Below the pieces are notes generated by a model. It was not told where the DNA came from, did not search any database, and saw only the letters and a list, made by a program, of their open reading frames with translations. Shown here one piece after another: positions 44,013 through 53,300 of a DNA stretch of 64,000 bases (position 1 is its first letter; every line of letters starts with the position of its first letter). Location of the stretch: NCBI RefSeq assembly GCF_009914765.1, contig NZ_WYDS01000015.1, forward strand, positions 62,001 through 126,000, written 5' to 3'. Both the position numbers and the translations under genes were made by a program. Source of the DNA: Halodesulfovibrio sp. MK-HDV. GTDB lineage: Bacteria; Desulfobacterota; Desulfovibrionia; Desulfovibrionales; Desulfovibrionaceae.

Positions 44013-44327
44013 ATGAAGAAAGTGGCAGTCTGTTTTGCAATTTGTAGTTTCCTGTTGGTCTGTGCTTCCCTCAGTGTTGCAAGTGGTACCGCCGGTGAAC
44101 CGCTGTATAAATCATGCGCTGGATGTCATGGGCAGTCAGGTGAAACAATGGCTCTTGGTGTAGGCAAGCCGCTAAAAGGCCAGACCGCTAATCAAGTTCT
44201 TGAAAAGCTAAACGGATACGCTGACGGTACATACGGTGGTTCTAAAAAAAGCATCATGGTCGGTATTGCTAAGCGTATGAAAGAAGAAGACCGCGTTAAA
44301 GTGTCCGAATACATTAGTACATTTTAG
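44013..44327 (+). CDS. Class I c-type cytochrome (c553-like)
   Basis: Small periplasmic monoheme cytochrome, 104 residues. It has a clear signal peptide (about 1-24, KKVAVCFAICSFLLVC...ASG), one heme site CAGCH (35-39) and a candidate axial Met82 (SIMVGIAKRM). Its size and sequence resemble cytochromes c553 of Desulfovibrio. Adjacent ATGs at 44010 and 44013 both follow GGAG; the second is better spaced. It precedes the SCO and oxidase genes and is the likely electron donor to the heme domains of subunit II (inference). Confidence 0.9.
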   Translation: MKKVAVCFAICSFLLVCASLSVASGTAGEPLYKSCAGCHGQSGETMALGVGKPLKGQTANQVLEKLNGYADGTYGGSKKSIMVGIAKRMKEEDRVKVSEYISTF

Positions 44328-44354
44328 CTTATTACAAAGATCGGGAGAGTTTCC

Positions 44355-45464
44355 GTGTCAGTATTTAAACAACGCGGTTTTATACGAATATTACGCTTTG
44401 CTGTGATTGCAGCCTTTGCTTTGTTTCTTCTTGTCAGTCTTTCCCGTGCTGAGGAGCCTGTTCAGAAACCGAATCAAAGCACTGAAGCGCAAAGTCCATT
44501 GCAAGACTCTTCCGATCATATGAATCATTCAGCACCAGCTAATTCACCATCAACGGATTCACCACAAAAGATGAATGATCAGAGTTCGCAGATGCATGAT
44601 GTACACTCTGGTTCTGATGCCACCGATAACGCAGGGCATTCCCTGCACATAAACACGAAGAATCGTGAAGGCAGTGTATTGCCGCCAAATGATGGTTCCG
44701 TGCCGGATATGTCCGGTCATGTGCATCCAACGCCAGCGCCAGATTCTGTTGAAGCAGGAGTTACAGAGCGTCTTGGTGAAACCATAACAACACCAATCTA
44801 TTTTACAGATTCCACAGGCAAGCGGGTCGACATTCGTTCACTAATGACATCACCCGTACTTATTGCGCCTGTGTACTATTCCTGCCCGGGCGTTTGTCAT
44901 ATTCTTATGAGCTCCATTGCCGGAGTGCTGCCTAGTGTGCGCCTTAGTCCGGATAAAGATTACCGGATAATTATGGTAAGTTTTGATGAATTGGACACAC
45001 CGGAGCTGGCAGCAAAGAAGAAGAAAAATTTTATGCATGCACTGCATGCAGCTGACCCATCCTTCCCACCGGATGCATGGAAATTTCTTACTGGCGATAA
45101 ACAAAGCATCGATACGTTAATGGGCGAGATCGGCTTTAGGTTTAAGCGTATCGGTAAAGACTTTGTGCATCCGGTTATTCTTGTGGCCGTGTCGCCTGAA
45201 GGAAGGATTACCCGCTATCTTTACGGCACTAATATTCTTCCATTTGATGTGACTATGGCGTTAACAGAAAGTGAAACAGACACGCCGCTGTTCTCTGTTC
45301 AACGCATAGCGCAGCTCTGCTTTTCTTATGATCCTAAGGGCAAAAAGTATGTCTTTGATACAATGAAAATTGCCGGATTCGGTGTGATCGGATTTGTTGT
45401 AATTCTTGCGTTGATTCTGTCCTTCGGGGGCAAGAAGAAACGGAAAAAGAAACGTGAAGAGTAA
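44355..45464 (+). CDS. SCO1/SenC-family copper chaperone with His/Met-rich segment
   Basis: Assembly factor that delivers copper to the CuA site of oxidase subunit II. Of 369 residues, an N-terminal membrane anchor (about 10-30) is followed by a ~70-residue His/Met-rich low-complexity stretch (about 54-125). The thioredoxin-like SCO domain has the copper motif SCPGVC (C177, C181) and the later His in DFVHPVILVAV. An extra C-terminal helix (about 340-360) ends in a Lys-rich tail. The start is GTG 44355 after GGGAG. SCO proteins normally lack the His/Met stretch and the C-terminal helix, so this is an extended form, probably for copper storage (inference). Confidence 0.88.
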   Translation: MSVFKQRGFIRILRFAVIAAFALFLLVSLSRAEEPVQKPNQSTEAQSPLQDSSDHMNHSAPANSPSTDSPQKMNDQSSQMHDVHSGSDATDNAGHSLHINTKNREGSVLPPNDGSVPDMSGHVHPTPAPDSVEAGVTERLGETITTPIYFTDSTGKRVDIRSLMTSPVLIAPVYYSCPGVCHILMSSIAGVLPSVRLSPDKDYRIIMVSFDELDTPELAAKKKKNFMHALHAADPSFPPDAWKFLTGDKQSIDTLMGEIGFRFKRIGKDFVHPVILVAVSPEGRITRYLYGTNILPFDVTMALTESETDTPLFSVQRIAQLCFSYDPKGKKYVFDTMKIAGFGVIGFVVILALILSFGGKKKRKKKREE

Positions 45465-45896
45465 GACTGACCAGCACGCTTGTGTTTGCACTTTTTCCTT
45501 TGGCAGTGTTCATTATTCGGCACTTTCTGGTGCCTTGAAATACCACCAGTAACCTTTTGTAATAATCTTCAACCCTTTTACTACTTGATAACAGTCCGCT
45601 GATTAAGGCGCAGGAGAGCTTTACGCGGACTACCTGATGTTTGCTGTGTGATTGATTCTGAAGTTTGAACAACTATGGCAGATTCAAAACATACCTTCAA
45701 TCAAGTGGAGCATACGAGTGAGAGAACGTAATCAACAGTTGTACCGCGTCCATAGAAGTACTTGGAGAGCACGACATGTTGGAGAACTTTACGAGAATTA
45801 TCTTACCTTGTTGTACCGAAAGATTGTGAAGTCAGAAGATTACCTAAGATTTCAAACAAAGATGACATTGAAGTAGCCAAGCGTTAGCGGTGAAAT
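45465..45896. other. Intergenic region between SCO and oxidase genes
   Basis: About 430 bases without a credible gene. A 74-codon open stretch (45652-45876) has no ribosome site and no recognisable features. No terminator was seen after the SCO gene. Confidence 0.4.
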
Positions 45897-45902
45897 GTGT
45901 GG

Positions 45903-46025
45903 ATAAAAGTTTTTGAAGGGGGTCTGGGGGAAACTTTTTTCAAAAAGTTTCAGCCCAGCCGCCGGAGGCTCGTCGAAGACACAACAGGCCGAAGGCTCGT
46001 CGAAGACATAACAGACCGAAGGCAT
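45903..46025 (+). repeat. Dispersed structured repeat, copy C, with tail duplication
   Basis: Core at 45903-45969: ATAAAAGTTTTTGAAGGGGG, TCTGGGGGAAACTTTTT-loop-AAAAAGTTTCAGCCCAG, CCGCCGGAGGC. After it GGCTCGTCGAAGACA..ACAG..CGAA is repeated twice (about 45968-46021), like the tail of copy D. It lies directly before ctaD. Confidence 0.82.
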
Positions 46026-46044
46026 ACAGAAAAAAGGAAACGCC

Positions 46045-47686
46045 GTGTCACCAGCCCGAAACATAGATGCATTTTATAAGCCGACGCAGGACGGCAAAGG
46101 CTGGATTCGTTCATGGCTGTTTACGCTCGACCATAAACGGATTGGCGTACTGTACTTGTACACGATTATGGCGTTTTTCTTGGTGGGCATTACGCTCGGT
46201 GGCCTTATGAGGTTCGAACTTATTCGTCCAGGCATGGATTTAATGGACGCGCAAACGTACAATGTTCTTTTCACATTACACGGCGTCATCATGGTCTTTT
46301 TTGTGGTTATCCCGAGCGTCCCTGCAACGTTCGGAAATATTTTTTTACCAATCCAATTGGGCGCGGACGATGTTGCGTTTCCGCGTATTAATTTGCTTTC
46401 GTGGTGGATGTATATTTTCGGTGCAATTTTGATCGTGTGCTCTTTGTTTACGGGCGGGGGCCCGCCGGACACTGGGTGGACGTTTTATGTGCCGTTTAGT
46501 GAGGTCACGTCTACTAATGTGAGCCTTGCTGTTTTTGCTGTGTTTATTCTTGGCTTCTCGTCAATTTTTATAGGTCTGAATTTTGTAACAACAATCCATA
46601 GATTACGGTGCGAGGGCATGACGTGGACGCGTCTGTCGCTGTTTACATGGTCGTTGTATGCAACAGGGTGGATTCAGATCCTTGCGACGCCAATTCTGGC
46701 AATAACAGTGCTCCTTGTGATGGTCGAACGTTTCGTTGGTGTCGGAATGTTCGACCCATCCAAGGGGGGCGACCCGTTGTTGTATCAGCACCTGTTCTGG
46801 ATTTATTCGCATCCGGCTGTGTACATCATGATCTTACCTGCCATGGGCATTATTTCGGATATCATTCCGGTCTTCGCGCGGAAGAATATTTTCGGGTATA
46901 AGATGATGGCATTTTCGAGTCTGATGATTGCTTTCGCAGGCTCACTGGTGTGGGCGCACCATATGTTTACAAGCGGCATGAGCGATTTTGCCGTGCTGGT
47001 TTTCTCCTTTTTTAAGCTTTGTTGTCGCCATTCCTTCAGCAATTAAAGTGTTTAACTGGGTGACGACACTGTACAAAGGCTCGATTTATACTGATCCGCC
47101 GTTCTGGTACGCACTGGCATTTATCTTTCTGTTCTCAGTGGGAGGACTGACGGGGCTGGTGCTGGGCGCTGCGGGGCCGGATATTTATGTGCACGATACA
47201 TATTTTGTGGTGGGGCATTTCCACTATGTAATATTCGGCGGACTGGGCTTTGGATTCTTTGCAGCAATGCATTACTGGCTGCCGAAAATTTCAGGCCGCA
47301 TGTACAATTGCAGAATTGCAAAGTGGGCATGCGTCGTATTGTTCGTGGGCTTTAATTGGTTGTATTTTCCAATGCTCCTGCTGGGGCTTCAGGGAATGCC
47401 GCGCCGGTATTATGATTACCTGCCGGAATTTGCGCCGTTGCAGTTTGCTTCAACTTTGGGCTCATGGGTGCTGCTTGCCGGACTGGTTATGATGTTTGTG
47501 AACGTGCTGTACGGTACGTTTAAAGGCAAGCCTGTTGCGGATAATCCGTGGGGCGGCGAAACGCTGGAATGGAAGATTGCTTCACCATTGCCGCATGAGA
47601 ATTTTGAAGAAGAGCCTGTCGTGACTTCAGGGCCATACGAGTTTTTGGATAGTGCGCGGAACGCGGGGAACGGTGATGCCTGCTAA
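46045..47686 (+). CDS. ctaD: Cytochrome c oxidase subunit I, frame broken at T6
   Basis: Catalytic subunit of a heme-copper oxygen reductase. The first frame (GTG 46045, AGGAA upstream) covers residues 1-323 and then ends in unrelated codons at 47046. The second frame carries [16 protein letters not shown] and the rest, including the heme ligands in [14 protein letters not shown], to 47686. Dropping one T from the run 47008-47013 joins them as [11 protein letters not shown], 546 residues, normal for CtaD. Ligands before the break are His79 (TLHG), His256 (YSHPAVY) and His305-His306. The YS in place of the usual Glu marks an A2-type oxidase. As written the protein lacks its hemes' final ligands. 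The other subunits are intact, so a recent mutation, slippage or sequencing error is likely. Confidence 0.85.
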
Positions 47687-48263
47687 AGATCCGGAAGTCG
47701 CAAAACTTGGAATGTGGCTGTTTTTGCTCACAGAGCTTTTACTCTTCGGCGGACTGTTTTTATTGTATGCAGCGTACTTGTATCGTTTTCCGAATGAATT
47801 TTATGTGGCGGGTAGAAAACTTAGCTTGTTTTACGGAACATTCAATACCGTCATAATGCTTGTAAGCTCGTGGACGATAGCTATGTCCATCAGTGCATTG
47901 CATAGAGAACGTACTGTGATGAGCCGAAGCATGCTGTTACTGACAGTGCTTTTAGGACTTATTTTTTTAGTGAACAAAGGCTTTGAGTGGCATAGCAAAA
48001 TTTCTGAGGGGTTGTATCCCAACTCCTCCCTGTTCGCGACTAAAGCGGACGGCGAAGTTCTTTTCTTTGGATTGTATTACTTGATGACCGGTCTGCACGG
48101 AATTCATGTGGCTGTCGGGTGCGGCTTGTTGCTATTCGCATTTTGGTGGTTGAAAATAGGCAAAATTAACTGGAAAGATAATGCACTGCTGGAAAATGCA
48201 GCTCTGTGCTGGCATCTTGTAGATTTGATTTTGGGTTTTTATTTTTCCACTTTTTTTATTTGA
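47676..48263 (+). CDS. ctaE: Cytochrome c oxidase subunit III
   Basis: Membrane subunit of 195 residues with five hydrophobic segments, beginning KLGMWLFLLTELLLFGGLF and including GLYYLMTGLHGIHVAVG, a subunit III hallmark, and the ending LCWHLVDLILGFYF. It lacks the first two helices of seven-helix forms, as is usual in bacteria. ATG 47676 overlaps the end of ctaD by 11 bases, suggesting coupled translation. Confidence 0.9.
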   Translation: MPAKDPEVAKLGMWLFLLTELLLFGGLFLLYAAYLYRFPNEFYVAGRKLSLFYGTFNTVIMLVSSWTIAMSISALHRERTVMSRSMLLLTVLLGLIFLVNKGFEWHSKISEGLYPNSSLFATKADGEVLFFGLYYLMTGLHGIHVAVGCGLLLFAFWWLKIGKINWKDNALLENAALCWHLVDLILGFYFSTFFI

Positions 48264-48283
48264 TTGCGTGAGGGTTCCTTATC

Positions 48284-48574
48284 ATGACGCACAGACGAAA
48301 AATCCATAGTGGGTCCTATAAACAGAACACGTATGTGTTGTTGGCACTTTTAGTACTGACAATTCTTACAGTGGTTCTTTCCCGCATAGATTTTGGTCTG
48401 TTTGATGTAGTGTTCACACTTGTTGTCGCTTCGATACAAGCGTTTCTTATTGTGTACTACTATATGTATCTGAAATATGAAAAAACATTTTTCGCCTATC
48501 TTGTCCTGCTGTGTTTCTTAATGCTTGGCATCGCAATAGGTATGACTTTTTTTGATGTAGGGTGGCGCTACTAA
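48284..48574 (+). CDS. Cytochrome c oxidase subunit IV
   Basis: Small membrane protein of 96 residues with three helices (NTYVLLALLVLTILTVVLS, VVFTLVVASIQAFLIVYYYM, YLVLLCFLMLGIAIGMTFF). It matches the prokaryotic subunit IV family. Its role is in assembly or stability of the complex. It lies between subunits III and II with gaps of 20 and 10 bases. Confidence 0.85.
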   Translation: MTHRRKIHSGSYKQNTYVLLALLVLTILTVVLSRIDFGLFDVVFTLVVASIQAFLIVYYYMYLKYEKTFFAYLVLLCFLMLGIAIGMTFFDVGWRY

Positions 48575-48584
48575 TGAGGTCATT

Positions 48585-49814
48585 ATGGATCAGCCGATAA
48601 ATCCGGTACAACAAGTAGATTTTGCATTCTACGTTATCTTTGGAATATCCATCGTACTCCTGTTCGGAATTACGCTGGTGGCGCTGTTTATGGTGTACCG
48701 TTATCACCATGAGCGGCATCCTGTTGCATCTAAATTAAAAGATAATGTATGGCTCGAAATTATATGGGTACTGCTGCCGTCTCTGCTTGTTATCTCCATG
48801 TTCTACTATGGCTGGATTGGATTTAAAGCACTGCGTTCTGTACCGGATGGTGCAATGGAGGTGCAGGTTGTAGGGCGCATGTTCTCGTGGAGCTTTGAAT
48901 ATCCGGACGGCAAGCGAAGCAAGGTTTTGTATGTTCCTGTAGGTACGCCAATACGTCTGAATATTACATCTGACGATGTTATTCATAGCCTATATATTCC
49001 GGCATTCAGAATAAAAATGGATGCTGTACCGGGGATGGAAACATATGCATGGTTCGATCCGAGGACATTGGGTAGTTACGATATTTTATGCTCTGAATAC
49101 TGCGGCATTAAGCATGCGAATATGCTTTCCACGGTTGAAGTGGTGAGCAGGGAAGATTATGAAAAATGGCTGAAAAGTGAATCCAAAGCACAGCAAACGG
49201 CGGTTGCTCTGTTTGAAAACTACGGCTGTACAGGTTGCCACTCTCTGGACGGCAGCAGAGGTTCAGGCCCGTCATTGCTTAACCTGTTCGGCACAAAGCA
49301 GGTTGTTGTAGAACCTGATGGTAACGAAAAGACCATCGTCGTTGACAAGAAATATTTACGAGAGGCCATCTATGAGCCGAACAAGTCAATAACCAAAGGG
49401 TATCCCGCAGTTATGCCTTCCTACAAAGGGGAGGTGTCTGAAGATGATCTTGCGCTTATGATCGGGTGGATGACCGGAGAGATTGAAAAAAAAACGGACG
49501 GGAAAGTGCTGTTGGAAGATAACGGCTGCTTATCCTGCCATTCAACAGATGGTTCCATAATTGAAGCACCAACCCTGAAAGGCATTTGGGGTAAGCGCCT
49601 CCTGTTACAGCAGGGCGGAGTTAGTATCCGCAAAAAAATGGACAGGGCAGTTCTGGAACAAATTTTACGGAATCCGGAAACTGTGCGCGACGGAAGCTGG
49701 AAAGTCATGATGCCAGCGTATGACACCTTAACGCCTGACGAGATAACCGCCATTGCGGAGTACTTGAAGACGTTAACGGCTGATGAAGATCGTAAAAAAA
49801 GTGACAAACAATAA
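48585..49814 (+). CDS. ctaC: Cytochrome c oxidase subunit II with two fused cytochrome c domains
   Basis: Electron-entry subunit of 409 residues. Two N-terminal helices (about 12-38 and 56-76) lead to the periplasmic cupredoxin domain. It has all CuA ligands: His134 (VIHSL), Cys169, Glu171, Cys173, His177 and Met180 in CSEYCGIKHANM. Two c-type heme domains follow, with CTGCH (215-219) and CLSCH (316-320) and distal Met candidates in VMPSY and MMPAY. The double fusion makes this a caa3/cco-like oxidase able to take electrons from a small cytochrome. The subunit order differs from the common C-D-E order: it comes after subunits I, III and IV. Confidence 0.93.
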   Translation: MDQPINPVQQVDFAFYVIFGISIVLLFGITLVALFMVYRYHHERHPVASKLKDNVWLEIIWVLLPSLLVISMFYYGWIGFKALRSVPDGAMEVQVVGRMFSWSFEYPDGKRSKVLYVPVGTPIRLNITSDDVIHSLYIPAFRIKMDAVPGMETYAWFDPRTLGSYDILCSEYCGIKHANMLSTVEVVSREDYEKWLKSESKAQQTAVALFENYGCTGCHSLDGSRGSGPSLLNLFGTKQVVVEPDGNEKTIVVDKKYLREAIYEPNKSITKGYPAVMPSYKGEVSEDDLALMIGWMTGEIEKKTDGKVLLEDNGCLSCHSTDGSIIEAPTLKGIWGKRLLLQQGGVSIRKKMDRAVLEQILRNPETVRDGSWKVMMPAYDTLTPDEITAIAEYLKTLTADEDRKKSDKQ

Positions 49815-49828
49815 ACAGAGGAGGGAAC

Positions 49829-50698
49829 ATGAATGTCTATCGCTTAGAAGCTAAGACGGATACACGCAGATTACTTACGAATCTGTTTGTTCTTGCGCGC
49901 GTTCCAGTCTCTGTGGCTGTGGCCGTTGTGTCTATGCTCGGTTATCTGTTGCATTCACCAGAATTTTCCATAGCACTGTTTGCAACAGGTTTTGGTAGCT
50001 TTTTCCTCTGCGCTGGTTGTTCCGCTCTTAATCAGGTGCAGGAAAAACGCACAGACGGGTACTTTTCCCGCACGATGACGCGTCCGCTTCCTCAGGGTTA
50101 CATGAGTTCTAAAACGGCCATCATGATAGCAGTCCTGTGGATTTCACTGGCTATGAGTTTCTACGCCATGACTGCATCCAGTCGAACTTTGATCGTAGCC
50201 GCTATGGTGCTAGTCATTTACAACGGACTGTATACCGCCATGAAACGCCGCACACCGTTTGCTCTTCTGGTAGGGAGTATTGCTGGAGCAATGCCGCCGC
50301 TCATGGGCTGGGTTGCCGCTGGCGGCAGCATGTTCAATCCGCTTATTCTTACCAACTGCGTAATCTGGTATCTTGTGCAGATTCCGCATGTGTGGATGCG
50401 TATATACATACACAAAGAAGAGTACTTATCCCGCTTTAGTCCTATTCCTGTGAGCTATTTTGTTCTTATGCATCAAAAAATGCTTATGCGTATCTGGTAC
50501 TTCGCTTATGTGTGCAGCGTTATGATCTTTGCCTTGGTGTGCACATGGGGACTTGGAGTTCCTTCGCTAGTGGGAACAATATTGGGAAGTGCTTTTTTAG
50601 CCGGAAGTATGCTGCCGTTGACGCGGCTAACGTCATTTTATCTCTTTGATATCGCATCTATATGCATATTGTTCGGAGCCGTTCTTGTGCAACTTTAG
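49829..50698 (+). CDS. ctaB: Protoheme IX farnesyltransferase
   Basis: UbiA-family membrane enzyme that makes heme O from heme B for the oxidase. The 289 residues contain about eight helices. The prenyl-diphosphate motif region reads NQVQEKRTDGYFSRTMTRPLPQG, corresponding to the NxxxDxxxD...TxxRPL motif of CtaB with the first Asp as Glu. The second motif region includes WVAAGG and WYLVQIPHVWMR. No ctaA gene is nearby, so the final heme may be O rather than A (inference). GAGGAGGG precedes the ATG. Confidence 0.9.
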   Translation: MNVYRLEAKTDTRRLLTNLFVLARVPVSVAVAVVSMLGYLLHSPEFSIALFATGFGSFFLCAGCSALNQVQEKRTDGYFSRTMTRPLPQGYMSSKTAIMIAVLWISLAMSFYAMTASSRTLIVAAMVLVIYNGLYTAMKRRTPFALLVGSIAGAMPPLMGWVAAGGSMFNPLILTNCVIWYLVQIPHVWMRIYIHKEEYLSRFSPIPVSYFVLMHQKMLMRIWYFAYVCSVMIFALVCTWGLGVPSLVGTILGSAFLAGSMLPLTRLTSFYLFDIASICILFGAVLVQL

Positions 50699-50739
50699 GC
50701 AACTCGAGATACAACTCTAGCCGTTGCGGGGGGATTTTT

Positions 50740-51183
50740 ATGATCCAAGGAACAAAACTTCACCTCTATATTCATCCAGCCATTCAGCTATTGGGTATCG
50801 TCTTTGGATACATTGCAATGTACTGGGGCGCAAAACGCTTCCTAGTTGTTCATAGGCAAATGAAGTTCTCTTTTCCGTGGAATCATCATGTGCTGTACGG
50901 TAAAATAGCAATCTTTCTCTGGCTAGTTGGTATCAGCGTAGGGTTGTATTTTACCCACAAGGAGTGGAACAACTACCGCATTACAGGTGAGCATTATATA
51001 GTAGGCATGTTCATGCTTCCGTTGTTGCTCACCACATTTATTACCGGTTACTGGATGGAATTGTTCAAAAAGAAACGCGCGGTTCTGTGCGCTGCGCATG
51101 GCGCACTTGGGTTTTTGCTCTGCTTTTTTGCCTTTCTCCAGATAATTACCGGTGTTCAGGTCTTTGCACTGTTCGTCTGGTGA
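50740..51183 (+). CDS. Four-helix membrane protein, cytochrome b561-like
   Basis: A 147-residue protein with four predicted helices and a histidine pattern (HPAIQLLG, NHHVLYGKIAIFLW, GEHYIVGM, AAHGALGFLLCFF) that recalls DUF4079 or b561-type heme proteins. Two histidine pairs on opposing helices could bind heme b. It follows ctaB by 41 bases with a strong GGGGGGA ribosome site, so it is the last gene of the oxidase operon. A role in electron transfer or assembly is inference. The longer upstream frame lies inside ctaB. Confidence 0.65.
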   Translation: MIQGTKLHLYIHPAIQLLGIVFGYIAMYWGAKRFLVVHRQMKFSFPWNHHVLYGKIAIFLWLVGISVGLYFTHKEWNNYRITGEHYIVGMFMLPLLLTTFITGYWMELFKKKRAVLCAAHGALGFLLCFFAFLQIITGVQVFALFVW

Positions 51184-51324
51184 GGCAACGGACGTACATC
51201 TTTATTCAAAAAAAATACGCTGTCCCTACTCGTCAGAAATCAACCATTTGCATCTACGTGACAGATTACACTCGTTATGGATAGCGGAGAAAAATCAGTT
51301 TCATAAATTTACGGAGCAGTGGTT

Positions 51325-51516
51325 ATGAGTCTAGAGCCGTATACAGCAGAGTTAATAGCAGAGATGGCAAAGCGTGAGAATTTACCCTTGCCTGTTGAAC
51401 AGCTGGAAACTGTGGCAGGAAATCTGACGTACATGCGAAACCAGATTGCCGTTCTTGATACTGTTATGCTTCAAGATGAATATCTGGCTTGGAGGGATGA
51501 AGATGCAACTGTATGA
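51325..51516 (+). CDS. Small AtzG/DUF4089-like amidase partner
   Basis: A 63-residue protein (PYTAELIAEMAKRENLPLPVEQLETVAGNL...) resembling AtzG/DUF4089 proteins, GatC-like subunits that bind amidases. GGAG eight bases before ATG 51325 is the ribosome site. The amidase start lies inside its last codons. No gatB is nearby. Confidence 0.65.
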   Translation: MSLEPYTAELIAEMAKRENLPLPVEQLETVAGNLTYMRNQIAVLDTVMLQDEYLAWRDEDATV

Positions 51517-52885
51517 GTTGTCCCTCACCGAAGCAATTGACGAGCTTGAAAGCGGAACGATGTCACCAGTGGAACTGACAAAGTCTGTCCTCGAACGTAT
51601 TGCTCAAGTTGATGATATTATTGGGGCATATGTCACTGTATTTGCGGATCAGGCACTTCGTGACGCTCGCCAAGCTGAGGCTGAACTGGTTGCAGGGAAA
51701 AGGCGTAGTCCATTACACGGCATTCCGATTGCTCTGAAAGATTTATTCGATATGAAAGGAGTGGCAACGACCGCCAGTTCGAAGGTTCGCAGCACACACA
51801 TGGCAACAAAAGACGCGTATGTTACTCGAGCCTTGCGCGATGCAGGAGTTGTTATTCTTGGTAAGACTCATGCGCATGAATTTGCCTTTGGTGCGATGAC
51901 ACCGCAAACCGGCAATCCTTGGGAGTTGAATCATTCTCCGGGCGGTTCAAGTGGTGGGTCTGCAGCAGCTGTGGCGTATGGCGGAGCATTGGCCGCGACA
52001 GGTTCGGATACAGGCGGGTCAATTCGAGTTCCTGCAGGGCTATGCGGAGTTGTCGGGCTTAAGCCGACTTACGGTCTAGTGCCGCTGGATGGCGTTGTTC
52101 CTTTATCTCCTTCGCTTGATCATGCGGGACCGATTACGCGTACGGTTGCTGATGTGGCACCGATAATGGATGCTATAGCCATCCCCCAATTAGTTGCGCA
52201 TGGTTTTGGTTCAAAATTGGGAAGGGGGGTATCTGGACTACGTGTGGGAGTGCCGTCGAATTTCTTTTTTGACCAGATTGATTCGGAGATAGAAGAAAGT
52301 TTGCGGGAACACTTACGTTCATTGGAAGCATTGGGTGCCGAACTGATTGAAGTCACCGTGCCGTTAACGGATGCTATTTTGCCTACTCAATGGGGTATTG
52401 TGATGCCGGAAGCAGCTTCGGTTCATGCCGAGCCAATTCGGAAAACGCCACAACTGTATGGTGATGATGTAAGAGATTTTCTTCAGGCTGGTAGCTTGTT
52501 ATCGGCGCAGGATTATCTTAAGGCCAAAAGAATGCAAGCTGCGTTACGCAGGGCATGGAGTGCAATGTTCGAGCAGATTGATGTGCTTTTTGCTCCTACA
52601 AATCCTATGGTTGCGCCGACACGAGACCAGAAGACGTTTCTATGGCCTGACGGGCAGGAAGAGAGTGTTCTCGAGACACTTATTCGGATGAATGCTGCGG
52701 CAAACCTTGTCGGATTCCCCGCATTGAGCGTGCCTGCCGGGATTCATTCTTCCGGTTTGCCTTTTGGTGCTCAATTGATAGGCCGTCCATATGACGAGGC
52801 CAGTCTGCTACAGATAGGGCAAGTGGTCGAAGGATTAAGTGAAAATGATTCGTTACGTGTTTTAATCTCCACGACCTTTTTTTAG
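51503..52885 (+). CDS. Amidase-signature-family hydrolase
   Basis: Ser-cisSer-Lys amidase of 460 residues. The triad is visible: Lys79 (PIALKDLF), Ser150 ([10 protein letters not shown]) and nucleophile Ser173 ([12 protein letters not shown]). GLKPTYG and [12 protein letters not shown] are further family blocks. AtzE-, GatA- and allophanate-hydrolase-like enzymes share these features, so the substrate is open. GGAGG seven bases before ATG 51503 is chosen over ATG 51497. The 14-base overlap with the small partner gene suggests a heterodimer like AtzE-AtzG rather than a tRNA amidotransferase. Confidence 0.87.
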   Translation: MQLYELSLTEAIDELESGTMSPVELTKSVLERIAQVDDIIGAYVTVFADQALRDARQAEAELVAGKRRSPLHGIPIALKDLFDMKGVATTASSKVRSTHMATKDAYVTRALRDAGVVILGKTHAHEFAFGAMTPQTGNPWELNHSPGGSSGGSAAAVAYGGALAATGSDTGGSIRVPAGLCGVVGLKPTYGLVPLDGVVPLSPSLDHAGPITRTVADVAPIMDAIAIPQLVAHGFGSKLGRGVSGLRVGVPSNFFFDQIDSEIEESLREHLRSLEALGAELIEVTVPLTDAILPTQWGIVMPEAASVHAEPIRKTPQLYGDDVRDFLQAGSLLSAQDYLKAKRMQAALRRAWSAMFEQIDVLFAPTNPMVAPTRDQKTFLWPDGQEESVLETLIRMNAAANLVGFPALSVPAGIHSSGLPFGAQLIGRPYDEASLLQIGQVVEGLSENDSLRVLISTTFF

Positions 52886-52951
52886 AGTTCAGGACGCTGC
52901 TGTTCTGTTTCAATGACAAATTTTAGCTATAGCTAGATTGGGGTAGAAGAA

Positions 52952-53257
52952 ATGATTAAGCATATCGTATGGTTTACAATGAAGGACGAAGCGGAAGGGG
53001 CGTTTGCAGAAGAAAACGCGGAGAAAGTTGCAACACTCCTGCGAAGCCTTGAGGAAAAGATTCCTTCAGTGCGATCTTTTGAAGTTTCAACATGTTTTAC
53101 TTCTACCACGACAGAAAAGGTACAGGTTATCTTGTTGGCTACGTATGATGATGAAGAAGGCCTTGCAGCGTATGCTAATCACCCTGCACATGTTGCTGCT
53201 GGTGAGTTCATAGGAAAAGTCAGAGAGACCCGCAAGGCGATTGATTTCGTAGTATAA
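52952..53257 (+). CDS. Dabb (stress-responsive A/B barrel) protein
   Basis: A 101-residue ferredoxin-like barrel protein with the family's opening HIVWFTMK and closing AYANHPAHVAA...VRETRKAIDFVV. Such proteins form dimers; in bacteria their functions are mostly unknown. It stands 66 bases after the amidase and ends near a dispersed repeat. Confidence 0.85.
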   Translation: MIKHIVWFTMKDEAEGAFAEENAEKVATLLRSLEEKIPSVRSFEVSTCFTSTTTEKVQVILLATYDDEEGLAAYANHPAHVAAGEFIGKVRETRKAIDFVV

Positions 53258-53300
53258 CTTTTTGCTAGTATGTGTTCTTTCTGAATAAGACTTGTGTGAC

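Noticed and set aside
45652-45876. 74-codon ORF between the SCO gene and ctaD
   Set aside because: No ribosome site, no recognisable motif, and a basic random composition.
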